From assembly GCF_040939305.1 (NCBI RefSeq), contig NZ_CP162511.1, forward strand, positions 3,782,001 to 3,846,000: a stretch of DNA of 64,000 nt. The letters are read 5' to 3'. This document shows, one piece after another, positions 24,637 to 32,933 of the stretch. Below the pieces are notes generated by a model. That model saw only the letters and a list, made by a program, of their open reading frames with translations, was not told where the DNA came from and did not search any database. A program made the translations under genes and the position numbers. How positions within the stretch are numbered: the first letter of the stretch is position 1; each line of letters starts with the position of its first letter. This stretch comes from Herbiconiux sp. A18JL235 (GTDB lineage: Bacteria > Actinomycetota > Actinomycetes > Actinomycetales > Microbacteriaceae).

Positions 24637-25770
24637 TCAGCTGCCGAGGTGTCGCTCCTCGGGCCCGTTGTACGCCGAGAGCGGGCGGATGAGGGCGTTC
24701 GAGGCGAGCTGCTCCATGATGTGAGCCGTCCACCCCGTGATGCGCGAGGCGACGAACAGCGGGGTGAAGATCTCGGTGTCGAAGCCCATCAGGTGGTACG
24801 CGGGCCCCGACGGGTAGTCGAGGTTCGGCTGGATCGCCTTGCGCGCCTGCATGGCATCGTTCAGCGCGTCGTAGAGCGCGAGCAGCTCGGGCCGGTCGTA
24901 CTCCACCACGAGGGTGTCGAGCGAGGCCTTCATGGTGGGCACGCGCGAGTCGCCGTTCTTGTAGACGCGGTGGCCGAAGCCCATGATCTTCTTCTTGTTC
25001 GCCAGCGCATCCTCGAGCCACCCTTCGGCGGCCTCGGCCGAGCCGATCTCGTCGAAGATGTGCATCACGGCCTCGTTGGCCCCGCCGTGCAGCGGACCCT
25101 TCAGCGCGCCGATGCCCGCCACGACCGCCGAGTACAGGTCGGAGAGCGTCGAGGTCACCACGCGTGCGGTGAAGGTGGAGGCGTTGAAGGAGTGCTCGGC
25201 GTAGAGGATCATCGACACGTCGAACGCCTTCACCACCACGTCGGAGGGCACGTCGCCGAAGGTCATCTTCAAGAAGTTCGCCGAGTAGCCGAGCGACTCG
25301 TCGGGCTCGACGAGCTCCTGGCCGCGCCGCCGGCGCTGATCGTACGAGACGATCGCGGGCAGCTTCGCGAGGAGCGCCACCGACTTCGCGAGGTTGCCCT
25401 CGGGCGAGGCGTCGGCCCAGGCCGGGTCGAGCGCGCCGATCACCGAGACGGCGGTGCGCACGACGTCCATCGGATGCGCGGTGAGCGGCAGCTCGTCGAT
25501 CACCCGCTTCACGGCGGGGTCGAGCGCGCGCTGCGACCGCTCCTCCTTCTCGAAGACGGTGAGCTCCTCGGCGGTGGGCAGCTCACCGTGCCAGAGCAGG
25601 TAGGCCACCTGCTCGAAGCTGCACGAGGCGGCGAGCTCCTGCACGGGATAGCCGCGGTAGAGCAGCGAGTTGGTCTCGGGGTTCACCTTCGAGACGGCGG
25701 TGTAGTCCACCACCACCCCGGCGAGGCCCTTCTTGATGTCGGGCCCCTGGGCGGTCTCCTGGTCGGTCAT
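24637..25770 (-). CDS. prpC: 2-methylcitrate synthase/citrate synthase
   Basis: 377-residue type II-like short citrate synthase family enzyme that condenses propionyl-CoA with oxaloacetate to 2-methylcitrate. The catalytic His lies in KGPLHGGAN and a second in MGFGHRVYKNGDSR; Asp is expected in the C-terminal FDTEIF region. Short length without the N-terminal extension and the location beside prpB and prpD indicate methylcitrate synthase rather than the main TCA enzyme. GAGGGAG stands 5 nt before the ATG. It is the last gene of the operon, 26 bp after prpB. Confidence 0.92.
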   Translation of the reverse strand: MTDQETAQGPDIKKGLAGVVVDYTAVSKVNPETNSLLYRGYPVQELAASCSFEQVAYLLWHGELPTAEELTVFEKEERSQRALDPAVKRVIDELPLTAHPMDVVRTAVSVIGALDPAWADASPEGNLAKSVALLAKLPAIVSYDQRRRRGQELVEPDESLGYSANFLKMTFGDVPSDVVVKAFDVSMILYAEHSFNASTFTARVVTSTLSDLYSAVVAGIGALKGPLHGGANEAVMHIFDEIGSAEAAEGWLEDALANKKKIMGFGHRVYKNGDSRVPTMKASLDTLVVEYDRPELLALYDALNDAMQARKAIQPNLDYPSGPAYHLMGFDTEIFTPLFVASRITGWTAHIMEQLASNALIRPLSAYNGPEERHLGS

Positions 25771-25796
25771 GTCACTCCCTCGTGATGATGCGCTGG

Positions 25797-26702
25797 TCAG
25801 CGCCCGGTCGGTACGTCGAAGTTGAACACCGAGGTGTCGAAGGCGTTGTAGGCCTCGTAGTCGAGCAGCTCGTACAGCCTCGCACGGGTCTGCATGCCCG
25901 CGACCTGCGAGTTCAGCGACCCTTCCGCGGCGAGCGCGTCGAGCCCGCGCTCGGCGGCGCCCATCGCGATGCGCAGGAGCGACACCGGGTAGATGACGAG
26001 GTTCATGCCCACGTCGGCGAGCTGCTGCGTGCTGAACAGCTCGCTCTTGCCGAACTCGGTCATGTTCGCCAGGAGGGGCACGTCGGTGGCGGCGCGGATG
26101 GTCTCGAACTCCGACAGGTCGGCCATGGCCTCGGGGAAGATCGCGTCGGCCCCCGCGTCGACCAGCTGCTTCACGCGATCGACGGCGGCACCGAGCCCCT
26201 CCGCCCCGCGGATGTCGGTGCGCGCCATGATGAGCAGGTTCGGGTCGCGGCGGGCGTCGACGGCGGCACGGATGCGCTTCACGGCCGTGTCGGCGTCGAC
26301 CACGGCCTTGCCGTCGAGGTGGCCGCAGCGCTTGGGGTTGACCTGGTCTTCGATGTGCAGCCCCGACACACCGGCGTCTTCGAGCGTCTGCACGGTGCGG
26401 GCGACGTTCATCGGCTCGCCGAAGCCGGTGTCGGCATCGATGAGGGTGGGCAGGTTCGTCATGCGCGAGATCTGCCCGCCGCGGGTCGCCACCTCGGTGA
26501 GGGTGGTGAGACCGATGTCGGGGAAGCCGAGGTCGGCGGCGATGACGGCGCCCGAGATGTAGACGCCCTCGAAGCCCTTCTCCTCGATGAGCCGGGCGCT
26601 CAGCGGGTTGAAGGCGCCGGGCATCCGCTGAAGTTCGCCGGAGTTCAGCGCTTCGCGGAACCGCGCGCGCTTCTCGGCGGCGGGAACGGTGGAGTACAGC
26701 AT
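25797..26702 (-). CDS. prpB: methylisocitrate lyase
   Basis: 301-residue member of the PEP mutase/isocitrate lyase superfamily, cleaving 2-methylisocitrate to pyruvate and succinate. The active-site KRCGH motif with catalytic Cys is present, along with DADTGFG for metal binding and ARTDIRG. Length agrees with bacterial PrpB. The ATG overlaps the prpD stop codon by one base, so translation is coupled. Confidence 0.95.
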   Translation of the reverse strand: MLYSTVPAAEKRARFREALNSGELQRMPGAFNPLSARLIEEKGFEGVYISGAVIAADLGFPDIGLTTLTEVATRGGQISRMTNLPTLIDADTGFGEPMNVARTVQTLEDAGVSGLHIEDQVNPKRCGHLDGKAVVDADTAVKRIRAAVDARRDPNLLIMARTDIRGAEGLGAAVDRVKQLVDAGADAIFPEAMADLSEFETIRAATDVPLLANMTEFGKSELFSTQQLADVGMNLVIYPVSLLRIAMGAAERGLDALAAEGSLNSQVAGMQTRARLYELLDYEAYNAFDTSVFNFDVPTGR

Positions 26703-28210
26703 CAGAAGAGTCCCTTCGGCAGTTCGATGGCCTCGAGGAGACCCGGACGGGCGACGATGTTGAGCTGCCGCACCTCGTCGGCGGTGAGCTCGGGCAGCCG
26801 CTCGACGAGACCCAGGAAGCGCTCGATCTCGGCGTCGTCGACGACACCCTCGGCGAGGATGCGGAGCTTCCGCACATAGTCGGCGCGCGCGAACGGGCGG
26901 GCGCCGAGCGGATGCGCATCCGCCACGGCGATCTCGTCGGTGATCGTCGAGCCGTCGTGCAGGATGATCTCCACCCGGCCGCCGAAGGCCTTCTCGGCCG
27001 GGTCGTTCGAGTGGTAGCGGCGGGTCCACTCCGGGTCTTCGAGGGTGCGCACCTTGTTCCACAGCTCGACGGTGTCGGCGCGGCCGGCGCGCTCGGGGAC
27101 GTACGAGTCGACGTGGTGCCAGCTGCCGTCCTGCAGGGCGACGGTGAAGATGTAGGGGATGGAGTGGTCGAGCGTCTCGCGGCTCGCGGTGGGGTCGTAC
27201 TTCTGCGGGTCGTTCGCCCCCGAGCCGATCACGTAGTGCGTGTGGTGGCTGGTGTGGATGGTGATGCTGCCCACGTACGCCGGGTCGGCGAGCTCGGGAT
27301 GCTCGTTGTGGAGCTTGCGGGCGAGGTCGATCCAGGCCTGCGCCTGGTACTCGGCCGAGTGCTCCTTCGTGTAGGTGTCGAGGATGGCGCGCTTGGCCTC
27401 CCCTGCCGCCGGCAGCGGAACGCTGTAGCGCGCATCCGGGCCGTCGAGGAGCCATGCGATGACGCCGTCTTCACCCTCGTAGATGGGCGTGGGCGAGGTC
27501 TGGCCGCGCATCGCCCGGTCGACGGCCTCGACCGCCATCTTGCCGGCGAAGGCGGGGGCGTGAGCCTTCCAGGTGGAGATCTCGCCCTTGCGCGACTGGC
27601 GGGTGGCGGTGGTGGTGTGCAGGGCCTGGCCGATGGCCTGGAAGATGGTCGGCACGTCGAGGCCGAGCAGGGTGCCGATGCCGGCGGCGGCGCTCGGGCC
27701 GAGGTGGGCGACGTGGTCGATCTTGTGCTTGTGCAGGCTGATCGCCTTCACCAGGTCGACCTGGATCTCGTACCCGGTGGCGATGCCGCGAAGGAGCGCC
27801 TCTCCGGTGGCGCCGGTGTGCTGGGCCACGGCGAGGATGGGCGGGATGTTGTCGCCCGGGTGCGAGTACTCCGCCGCGAGGAAGGTGTCGTGGTAGTCGA
27901 GCTCGCGCACGGCGACGCCGTTCGCCCAGGCGGCCCACTCGGGGCTGTACCCGCCGGTCACGCCGAAGACCGCGGCTCCGGGACCGTAGGGGTGGTCGAG
28001 CGCCTGGGCACGGGCGGCGACGCCCGGCCCGCGGGTGATGCTCGCCACCGCGACGGAGGCGTTGTCGATGATGCGGTTGATCACCATCTCGGTGACCTCG
28101 GCGTCGACCGCCACCGGGTCGGCGGCGACCTCGGCGATCTTCCAGGCCAGCTGGCCCTCGCGGGGCAGATTCTCGTCGCTCTTGTGGACGCGTACCTCGT
28201 GCTGCTTCAT
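26702..28210 (-). CDS. prpD: 2-methylcitrate dehydratase
   Basis: 502-residue MmgE/PrpD-family enzyme converting 2-methylcitrate to 2-methyl-cis-aconitate. Recognisable stretches are [30 protein letters not shown], the family's conserved segment, and [23 protein letters not shown]. Full length for PrpD. The start ATG overlaps the GntR regulator's stop by 4 bp (ATGA), showing that regulator and pathway genes form one transcript. Confidence 0.95.
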   Translation of the reverse strand: MKQHEVRVHKSDENLPREGQLAWKIAEVAADPVAVDAEVTEMVINRIIDNASVAVASITRGPGVAARAQALDHPYGPGAAVFGVTGGYSPEWAAWANGVAVRELDYHDTFLAAEYSHPGDNIPPILAVAQHTGATGEALLRGIATGYEIQVDLVKAISLHKHKIDHVAHLGPSAAAGIGTLLGLDVPTIFQAIGQALHTTTATRQSRKGEISTWKAHAPAFAGKMAVEAVDRAMRGQTSPTPIYEGEDGVIAWLLDGPDARYSVPLPAAGEAKRAILDTYTKEHSAEYQAQAWIDLARKLHNEHPELADPAYVGSITIHTSHHTHYVIGSGANDPQKYDPTASRETLDHSIPYIFTVALQDGSWHHVDSYVPERAGRADTVELWNKVRTLEDPEWTRRYHSNDPAEKAFGGRVEIILHDGSTITDEIAVADAHPLGARPFARADYVRKLRILAEGVVDDAEIERFLGLVERLPELTADEVRQLNIVARPGLLEAIELPKGLF

Positions 28211-28932
28211 CGGGCGGTTCTCCTCACGGGGATGGATCGGCTGTCGGGGTTGTGTCGGGGGGCGTTCAGCGGATGGGCCTCGTCGAGCGCGGCCAAGGAC
28301 GCGAGCGTCGAACGCAGGCTGCGGTGCAGGTGCACCCGGGTGGCGTCTTGGGCGAGCTGCGCGTCGCCGTCGGCGATGGCCTCCACGATGAGGAGGTGCT
28401 CGCGGGCGGCCTCGAGCAGTCGCTCGGGGTTGTCGTGCGAGAGACGACGGATGCGCACCAGATGCGTGCGCACGCCGTCGAGGGCCGAGACCAGGAACGG
28501 ATTGCCGACCGCCCGGTCGACGGCGTCGTCGAAGCGGGCGACCAGATCGTAGTAGGCGCGGCGGGCCGGATCGGGGTCGTCGAGCAGGGGCGCAGCGTCG
28601 CGGAGCTCGTCGCGGAGCGCTCGGAAGGGCTCCGGGTCGCGGCGGCGGGCGGCGAGGCCGGCGGCCTCCGCTTCGAGCAGGCGTCGCAGCTCGAACAGTT
28701 CGACGACGTTCTCGGCCGACACGGGGGCGACGATGAGGCCGCGGCCACCGGGGGGCTCGGCGAGTCCGTCGGCGACCAGGCGGGCGAGGGCCTCGCGCAC
28801 CGGCGTGCGCGAGATGCCGAGCCGCGCCGAGAGCTCGAGCTCGGCGAGCACCGTTCCGGGCGCGAGACTCCAGTCGAGGATCTCGGAGCGCAGCAGCGCG
28901 TACGCCGTCTCACCGGCGCGCGCCACGAGCAC
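28207..28932 (-). CDS. GntR-family (FadR subfamily) regulator of the prp operon
   Basis: 241-residue GntR regulator. The N-terminal winged helix has [39 protein letters not shown] in two halves. The all-helical FCD ligand-binding domain has the usual Asp/His-containing helices ([29 protein letters not shown]). As first gene of the operon it probably senses a methylcitrate-cycle intermediate or propionyl metabolite and autorepresses. Two TGTATACA palindromes lie upstream. GTG 28932 is the longest start; GTG 28926 has better spacing (7 nt) from AAAGGA and may be the real one. Confidence 0.88.
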   Translation of the reverse strand: MLVARAGETAYALLRSEILDWSLAPGTVLAELELSARLGISRTPVREALARLVADGLAEPPGGRGLIVAPVSAENVVELFELRRLLEAEAAGLAARRRDPEPFRALRDELRDAAPLLDDPDPARRAYYDLVARFDDAVDRAVGNPFLVSALDGVRTHLVRIRRLSHDNPERLLEAAREHLLIVEAIADGDAQLAQDATRVHLHRSLRSTLASLAALDEAHPLNAPRHNPDSRSIPVRRTAR

Positions 28933-28939
28933 GTCCTTT

Positions 28940-28947
28940 TGTATACA
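28940..28947. promoter_or_regulatory. TGTATACA operator 1 (GntR)
   Basis: Perfect 8-bp palindrome 7 bp upstream of the GntR start codon, within the expected 5' UTR. TGTATACA is typical of FadR-subfamily GntR sites. The same octamer recurs at 29002-29009. Confidence 0.65.
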
Positions 28948-29001
28948 TTGCGCCCATCCTACTCGCGCTTATGTGGCATTTCTAGCGCCGCCGCCGCTCT
29001 G

Positions 29002-29009
29002 TGTATACA
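29002..29009. promoter_or_regulatory. TGTATACA operator 2 (GntR)
   Basis: Second exact copy, 62 bp from the first (about six helical turns), between the GntR operon and the divergent metalloprotease gene. The spacing would allow DNA looping and could also affect the divergent promoter (TAGCTT at 29046). Confidence 0.6.
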
Positions 29010-29045
29010 TAGCATCACGAGCATCCGCTCGTCGGCGCTCGGGGG

Positions 29046-29051
29046 TAGCTT
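29046..29051 (+). promoter_or_regulatory. -10 hexamer, leaderless start of YpfJ-like gene
   Basis: TAGCTT ends 6 nt before ATG 29058. Confidence 0.45.
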
Positions 29052-29057
29052 GAGCGC

Positions 29058-29945
29058 ATGACGTTCAGGCCCGACGCGAAACTCGACTCCGGCAAGGTCT
29101 CCCGACGCGGGCGCACCGCGGCCATCGGGGGCGGTGGAGCCGTGGTCGTGATCGGCCTCGTGCTGCTCTCCCAGCTCGTGGGCGTCGACCTCACCGGGTT
29201 CGCGGGGCTGCTCGGCGGCGACCAGGGCAGCAGTCAGAGCCAGAACGAGCAGGCGCTCGACTGCGACACCGGTGCCGACGCCAACTCCAACACCGACTGC
29301 CTCGTGGTGGGCGCGGCGAACTCCCTCGATGCCTACTGGCCAGGCGCGGCGTCGGCACTCGGGGTGTCGTACACCTCCCCGCGCGACGTGGTGCTGTTCG
29401 AGCAGCAGACCTCGACGGGGTGCGGGCAGGCATCGAGCGCCGTCGGCCCGTTCTACTGCCCGCCCGACCAGACGATCTACCTCGACACCTCCTTCTTCGG
29501 CGAGTTGCGCGACCGGTTCGGCGCGAGCGGCGGCAGCCTGTCGCAGATGTACGTCATCGCGCACGAGTGGGGCCACCACATCCAGCAGCTCTCGGGCACG
29601 CTCGACCGCATCGACCACTCCGCCACCGGGCCGGGCTCCGACGCCGTGCGCTCGGAGCTGCAGGCCGACTGCTACGCGGGCACGTGGGTGAAGTCGGCGT
29701 CGACGACGCCAGATGCGAACGGCACGCCGTTTCTCGAGCCGGTGACCGACGAGCAGATCGCCGATGCCCTGAACGCAGCCTCCGTGATCGGGGACGACAG
29801 GATCCAGCAGGGGTCGACCGGGCAGGTGAATCCCGAATCATGGACGCACGGATCGAGCGAGTCGCGGCAGAAGTGGTTCGGGGTGGGGCTCGCGAGCGGG
29901 CCGGCGGCCTGCGACACCTTCTCCATCGACGCCTCGCAGCTCTGA
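29058..29945 (+). CDS. YpfJ-like neutral zinc metallopeptidase
   Basis: 295-residue member of the putative neutral zinc metallopeptidase (YpfJ) family. One N-terminal membrane helix (about residues 22-42) is followed by an extracytoplasmic domain. The zinc motif HEWGHH is at residues 169-174, with the third ligand expected in SELQADCYAG. Two nearby cysteine pairs (LDCDTGADANSNTDC; GCGQ...FYC) could form disulfides. Substrate unknown. The start is supported by a -10 box 6 nt upstream. Next gene downstream follows after 47 bp. Confidence 0.88.
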   Translation: MTFRPDAKLDSGKVSRRGRTAAIGGGGAVVVIGLVLLSQLVGVDLTGFAGLLGGDQGSSQSQNEQALDCDTGADANSNTDCLVVGAANSLDAYWPGAASALGVSYTSPRDVVLFEQQTSTGCGQASSAVGPFYCPPDQTIYLDTSFFGELRDRFGASGGSLSQMYVIAHEWGHHIQQLSGTLDRIDHSATGPGSDAVRSELQADCYAGTWVKSASTTPDANGTPFLEPVTDEQIADALNAASVIGDDRIQQGSTGQVNPESWTHGSSESRQKWFGVGLASGPAACDTFSIDASQL

Positions 29946-29980
29946 GCCGTTCTCGACTCGATTCACGGGCATCCGGTGCA

Positions 29981-29986
29981 TAGGCT
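29981..29986 (+). promoter_or_regulatory. -10 hexamer, leaderless start of tryptophan-containing hypothetical
   Basis: TAGGCT ends 6 nt before GTG 29993. Confidence 0.45.
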
Positions 29987-29992
29987 CGAACG

Positions 29993-30361
29993 GTGACTCC
30001 TGACGACGCTCTGCGGCTGCACTTCCCCCGGGGGCAGGCGAGTCTCGAGGTGCTGCGCGCAGAGGCCGCAGACGAGCTCGACACGATCGTGCACGAGCGG
30101 CTGCTCGCCGGAGAAGACCCCTGGGAGTTCATGGAAGAGCTGCCGAGCGTCGATGAGCTCGTGGTCTACCTGTTGCGGGCCGACACCATCACCGAGGACG
30201 GCGGGCGGGCGCCCACGCCGGCGCGCGACTATCGGGTGCTGCGGCAGATCGCCTTGGATCACCCGGCGCTCACGCGGACGGTGTGGCGCATCATCGGGAG
30301 CACCGGGGCGCAGGGCGGGCCGGGTCTGGGATCAGGTGGGAGTCACCGCAAAGCTCCCTGA
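29993..30361 (+). CDS. conserved-looking hypothetical protein, 122 residues
   Basis: Soluble protein rich in charged residues with the motif HERLLAGEDPWEFMEELPSVDELVVYLLRADTI in its middle, then a Gly-rich tail. No membrane segment, cysteine or known domain that I recognise. GTG 29993 is supported by TAGGCT 6 nt before it. It lies between the metallopeptidase and the HesB-like gene on the same strand. Function unknown. Confidence 0.65.
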   Translation: MTPDDALRLHFPRGQASLEVLRAEAADELDTIVHERLLAGEDPWEFMEELPSVDELVVYLLRADTITEDGGRAPTPARDYRVLRQIALDHPALTRTVWRIIGSTGAQGGPGLGSGGSHRKAP

Positions 30362-30431
30362 GACGGGGTTCCGTCGGAGCGCCGAGGCGAGAAAGGTGGG
30401 GGACTCCTGATCGCAACCGGAAGGAAGAACC

Positions 30432-30731
30432 ATGCTCACCCTGACCGAGAACGCAGGCACCGTCGTGAAGACCCTCGCCGACCGCACCGTCGTGAGCGTC
30501 GGCGAGAACCCGGAAGCCTCGGAGGCCGGACTCCGCATCTCGTCGGCCGCGACGAGCGACAGCTTCGACGTGGCGGTCGCCCCGCGGCCCGAACCCACCG
30601 ACCAGATCGTGGAGAGCGCGGGAGCGCGCGTCTACCTCGAAGAGCGTGTCGCACCCGTGCTCGAGGACACGGTGCTGGATGCGCAGGTCGACGATGCGGG
30701 GTCGGTGCACTTCTCGCTGGCGCGCGTCTGA
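30432..30731 (+). CDS. HesB/IscA-like protein lacking all cysteines
   Basis: 99-residue protein with the overall pattern of A-type Fe-S carrier proteins: LTENAGTVVKTL at the start, GLRISSAAT, and a beta-rich end (GARVYLEERVAPVLEDTVLDAQV). True IscA/HesB proteins bind Fe-S through three conserved cysteines; this protein contains no cysteine, so it cannot act as that kind of carrier. Actinobacterial genomes often label such proteins HesB. AAGGAAG lies about 5 nt before the ATG. Role unknown. Confidence 0.75.
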   Translation: MLTLTENAGTVVKTLADRTVVSVGENPEASEAGLRISSAATSDSFDVAVAPRPEPTDQIVESAGARVYLEERVAPVLEDTVLDAQVDDAGSVHFSLARV

Positions 30732-30750
30732 GGCGTCGCGCGGACGCTTC

Positions 30751-31080
30751 TCAGCTTCCGAGGGTGTGGCGGCGGAACCTGTCGGTGAGCCGCTGCCACA
30801 CCGACTCCCTCGGGACGAGGGACTCCGTTCGGGCCGTCGGTGGTTGGCCTGCGGCGCCGCTGTTCGTCAGCTCTTGAACCTGCACATGCTCGGAGAGCAG
30901 CACGGTTCCCTCTTCGGGCCGTGCGGCGGCGAGAGCCGTGACGCCGCCGATGGTCGTGGTGCCGCCGAGTGCGGGCCGACCCTCCGCCACCCAGCTCAGG
31001 TAGGCGGTGTACGGGTCGGACGAATCGGGCGCGGTGCCGACGCTCGAGGGAGCGCTGGATCGGCGATATCTGGAGCCCAT
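30751..31080 (-). CDS. hypothetical protein, 109 residues
   Basis: Open frame for a Ser/Thr/Ala-rich protein with a conserved-looking centre (DPYTAYLSWVAEGRPALGG) and no membrane helix. ATG 31080 is chosen because GGAGGGGG stands a few bases upstream; an ATG at 31101 would add seven residues. It converges on the HesB-like gene with a 19-bp gap. I do not recognise the family. Confidence 0.5.
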   Translation of the reverse strand: MGSRYRRSSAPSSVGTAPDSSDPYTAYLSWVAEGRPALGGTTTIGGVTALAAARPEEGTVLLSEHVQVQELTNSGAAGQPPTARTESLVPRESVWQRLTDRFRRHTLGS

Positions 31081-31146
31081 GGTCCCCCTCCTCCCGAGCA
31101 TCGCAGGCAGGCCGACCCCACGCCGGGTGGCGGCCTCACGAACAGC

Positions 31147-31359
31147 CTACGCGGAGAGTTTCAGTTCGTCGTGTGCGCGTGAGCCGAAAGTGCGACCGTC
31201 GATCACCACGACGATCCCGTCGCCGCGGCATTCCAGGCACAGCGTGACCTCGTCGTGGGCGTCGCGATCGGTGTCGAACCAGCCCTCACCGTCGAACCAG
31301 CCCTGGACCGGGTCGGCACCCGACCCCTCGCACCTCGTGCAGAGTTCTGTCTCGTTCAT
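31147..31359 (-). CDS. small zinc-finger protein with DnaJ-type CxxCxGxG motifs
   Basis: 70-residue protein with two DnaJ-like motifs, CTRCEGSG (Cys7, Cys10) and CLECRGDG (Cys41, Cys44), which together would bind one zinc. Between them is an acidic, aromatic stretch (GWFDGEGWFDTDRDAHDE). There is no J domain. ATG 31359 is preceded by CACAAT with 6 nt between, supporting a leaderless start. It may be a redox or chaperone-like accessory protein; function unknown. Confidence 0.7.
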   Translation of the reverse strand: MNETELCTRCEGSGADPVQGWFDGEGWFDTDRDAHDEVTLCLECRGDGIVVVIDGRTFGSRAHDELKLSA

Positions 31360-31462
31360 GCCGCAATTGTGCGCCCGACCACCGACATCGGCGGAACCCA
31401 CGCCGGTCGGGCCCGCGATTCACGGGGAGTTCTCCCCATCGCGCCTCGGCAACCCAGCTGCC

Positions 31463-31468
31463 TAGGCT
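31463..31468 (+). promoter_or_regulatory. -10 hexamer, leaderless start of tail-anchored protein
   Basis: TAGGCT ends 6 nt before ATG 31475, the same hexamer and spacing as at 2260, 29981 and 45408. Confidence 0.5.
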
Positions 31469-31474
31469 CGGCTC

Positions 31475-31831
31475 ATGACTCACGCGATGACCCCCGCGCC
31501 CCGAGGAGCCGCGACGACCCCCCACTCCGACGCTTCAGCAGACGAGGCCTTCGATGACCTCCTCTGGGAACTCGACACCACCACCGTACGGCCGCGCGCG
31601 GTCGCGCAACTCGCGCACACCATTCCCCCGGCGCCGTCCGATGCGAGGCCGGCCGCCGCATCCGCTCGCGGCCCGAATCCTCGCCACCCGCATCCGCGCG
31701 GACAATTCCATCGCCCGGAGCTGCAGACGCCGTGGGAGCGGTTCTCGCGCAACCGCATCGTGCAGGTCGCCGCGGGCACGCTGCTGGTGGGCGGCACGGC
31801 AACCCTCGTCGCGCTCGCGCTCACCCAATAG
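31475..31831 (+). CDS. small tail-anchored membrane protein
   Basis: 118-residue protein: acidic segment DEAFDDLLWELDTTTVRPRAVAQLAHTI near the N-terminus, a disordered Pro/His/Arg-rich middle, then FSRNRIVQVAAGTLLVGGTATLVALALTQ, a single C-terminal membrane helix. The C-terminus lies only two residues past the helix, so the protein would be tail-anchored with its bulk in the cytosol. Start supported by a -10 box. Several antisense frames overlap but lack such organisation. Function unknown. Confidence 0.55.
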   Translation: MTHAMTPAPRGAATTPHSDASADEAFDDLLWELDTTTVRPRAVAQLAHTIPPAPSDARPAAASARGPNPRHPHPRGQFHRPELQTPWERFSRNRIVQVAAGTLLVGGTATLVALALTQ

Positions 31832-31852
31832 CGCCTCCCGGCCGCCTCGGCG

Positions 31853-32221
31853 CTACGAGGCCGGACTGAGCATGACAGCCAGCATCGCCGCCGCCCCACC
31901 GATGATGAAAAGCATCGTGCCGAGCTGCATGGTGCGCGACTTGTTGCGGTCGGCGGTGGGCACGTCGACCTCGAGGATGGGGCAGCCCGACCAGCCGATG
32001 AGCCCGATGCTGAGCACCACGACGGTGGAGGCGATCCACCAGAGGGTCTCGAGCCCGCCGGGCAGCTCGGCGGGCCGCCAGCCCGAGGAGAGCAGGAGTC
32101 CGAGGGTGACGGCGGTCGACCCGACCGCCACGCCGAACCACACGGTGCCCGTATGCATGATCCGCTTCACGTTCGTCTCGGGCGTCATGAGCTCGTGAAG
32201 CTGCTGGATGTTCTGTGTCAC
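31853..32221 (-). CDS. three-helix membrane protein, hypothetical
   Basis: 122-residue protein with a short polar N-terminus (VTQNIQQLHELMTPETNVKRIM) and three predicted membrane helices (WFGVAVGSTAVTLGLLL, LWWIASTVVVLSIGLIG, GTMLFIIGGAAAMLAVML). GTG 32221 is preferred to ATG 32245 because AACAAT ends 6 nt before it. The cysteine in IGWSGCPILEVDV lies in a loop. It is divergent from the Tat-exported protein; the 130-bp gap contains a palindrome. Family not recognised. Confidence 0.6.
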   Translation of the reverse strand: MTQNIQQLHELMTPETNVKRIMHTGTVWFGVAVGSTAVTLGLLLSSGWRPAELPGGLETLWWIASTVVVLSIGLIGWSGCPILEVDVPTADRNKSRTMQLGTMLFIIGGAAAMLAVMLSPAS

Positions 32222-32299
32222 CCTCTCATTGTTACCCCAGATCAACTACACCGCTCTCCTTTCACCCCGAGTCGTCACATTGGTGGGATCCGCCACACA

Positions 32300-32316
32300 C
32301 TCGTACTCAGTACGAG
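32300..32316. promoter_or_regulatory. perfect 17-bp palindrome between divergent genes
   Basis: CTCGTACT-C-AGTACGAG lies about 24 bp upstream of TACCGT (32340-32345), which itself precedes ATG 32353 by 7 nt. It would overlap the -35 region of the Tat-protein promoter, so it is a candidate operator. A second short inverted repeat, GTGGG-CGACA-CCCAC, follows at 32321-32335. Confidence 0.45.
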
Positions 32317-32352
32317 GACAGTGGGCGACACCCACGAACTACCGTCGTCGTC

Positions 32353-32787
32353 ATGGGAAGCATCAGCCGCAGAGACCTCATCCGCGTCGGCGCGTGGTCG
32401 GTGCCCGCCGTCGCGGTAGCCGTCGCCGTGCCGGCCGCCGCCGCATCGACGCTCCCCGCCGGCACCGTGAACCAGGTGTTCGTCTACCAGCAGTTCGCGA
32501 ATTCCGTGAACTGGACCTGGAACGCTACCAACACCTCCGGAGAGACCGCGCAGCTGACGGTGACGCTCGACCTCGGTTCGTTCGCGCACGCGGGATGGCT
32601 GGGGTCGGCCTGGTCGCGGTCGGGAAACACCTACGTGTCGAAGGCCCAGGTCGCGTCGGGCAGCCAAGTCGGAAACTGCACCGTCGTGCTCGCCGCTCCG
32701 TCAGGCACCACCGGCATCGTTGTGGCCACCATCAGCGCCCCCGGCGCACGCTCCGAGAGCTACCCCTTCACCATCACGATCCCGTGA
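32353..32787 (+). CDS. Tat-exported small secreted protein
   Basis: 144-residue protein. The N-terminus SRRDLIRVGAWSVPAVAVAVAVPAAAAS is a twin-arginine signal with a hydrophobic core and Ala-rich cleavage site. The mature part of about 110 residues is Thr/Ser/Val-rich (NWTWNATNTSGETAQLTVTLDLGSF; SESYPFTITIP), consistent with an Ig-like beta-sandwich. One cysteine only. The start lacks a Shine-Dalgarno but has a TACCGT box 7 nt upstream. Function unknown; probably extracellular. Confidence 0.75.
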   Translation: MGSISRRDLIRVGAWSVPAVAVAVAVPAAAASTLPAGTVNQVFVYQQFANSVNWTWNATNTSGETAQLTVTLDLGSFAHAGWLGSAWSRSGNTYVSKAQVASGSQVGNCTVVLAAPSGTTGIVVATISAPGARSESYPFTITIP

Positions 32788-32810
32788 TCCGGTGCGGAGC
32801 TGATCCTCTG

Positions 32811-32901
32811 CGGAGACGGTGGGATTTGAACCCACGGTACCCAATAAAGGGTACTCCACCTTAGCAGGGTGGTGCACTAGGCCGAACTATGCGACGTCTC
32901 C
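32811..32901 (-). tRNA. tRNA-Ser (anticodon GCT)
   Basis: 91-nt class II tRNA on the minus strand: acceptor GGAGACG pairs with CGTCTCC, anticodon loop CTGCTAA gives GCT (AGC/AGU codons), long variable arm with GGTACTCC/GGGTACC-type pairing, and T arm GGTTCAAATCC. No encoded CCA; discriminator G as expected for serine. Confidence 0.95.
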
Positions 32902-32933
32902 TCGGCGCCGCCGGTGAGCGAGCGCCTTGGCCA

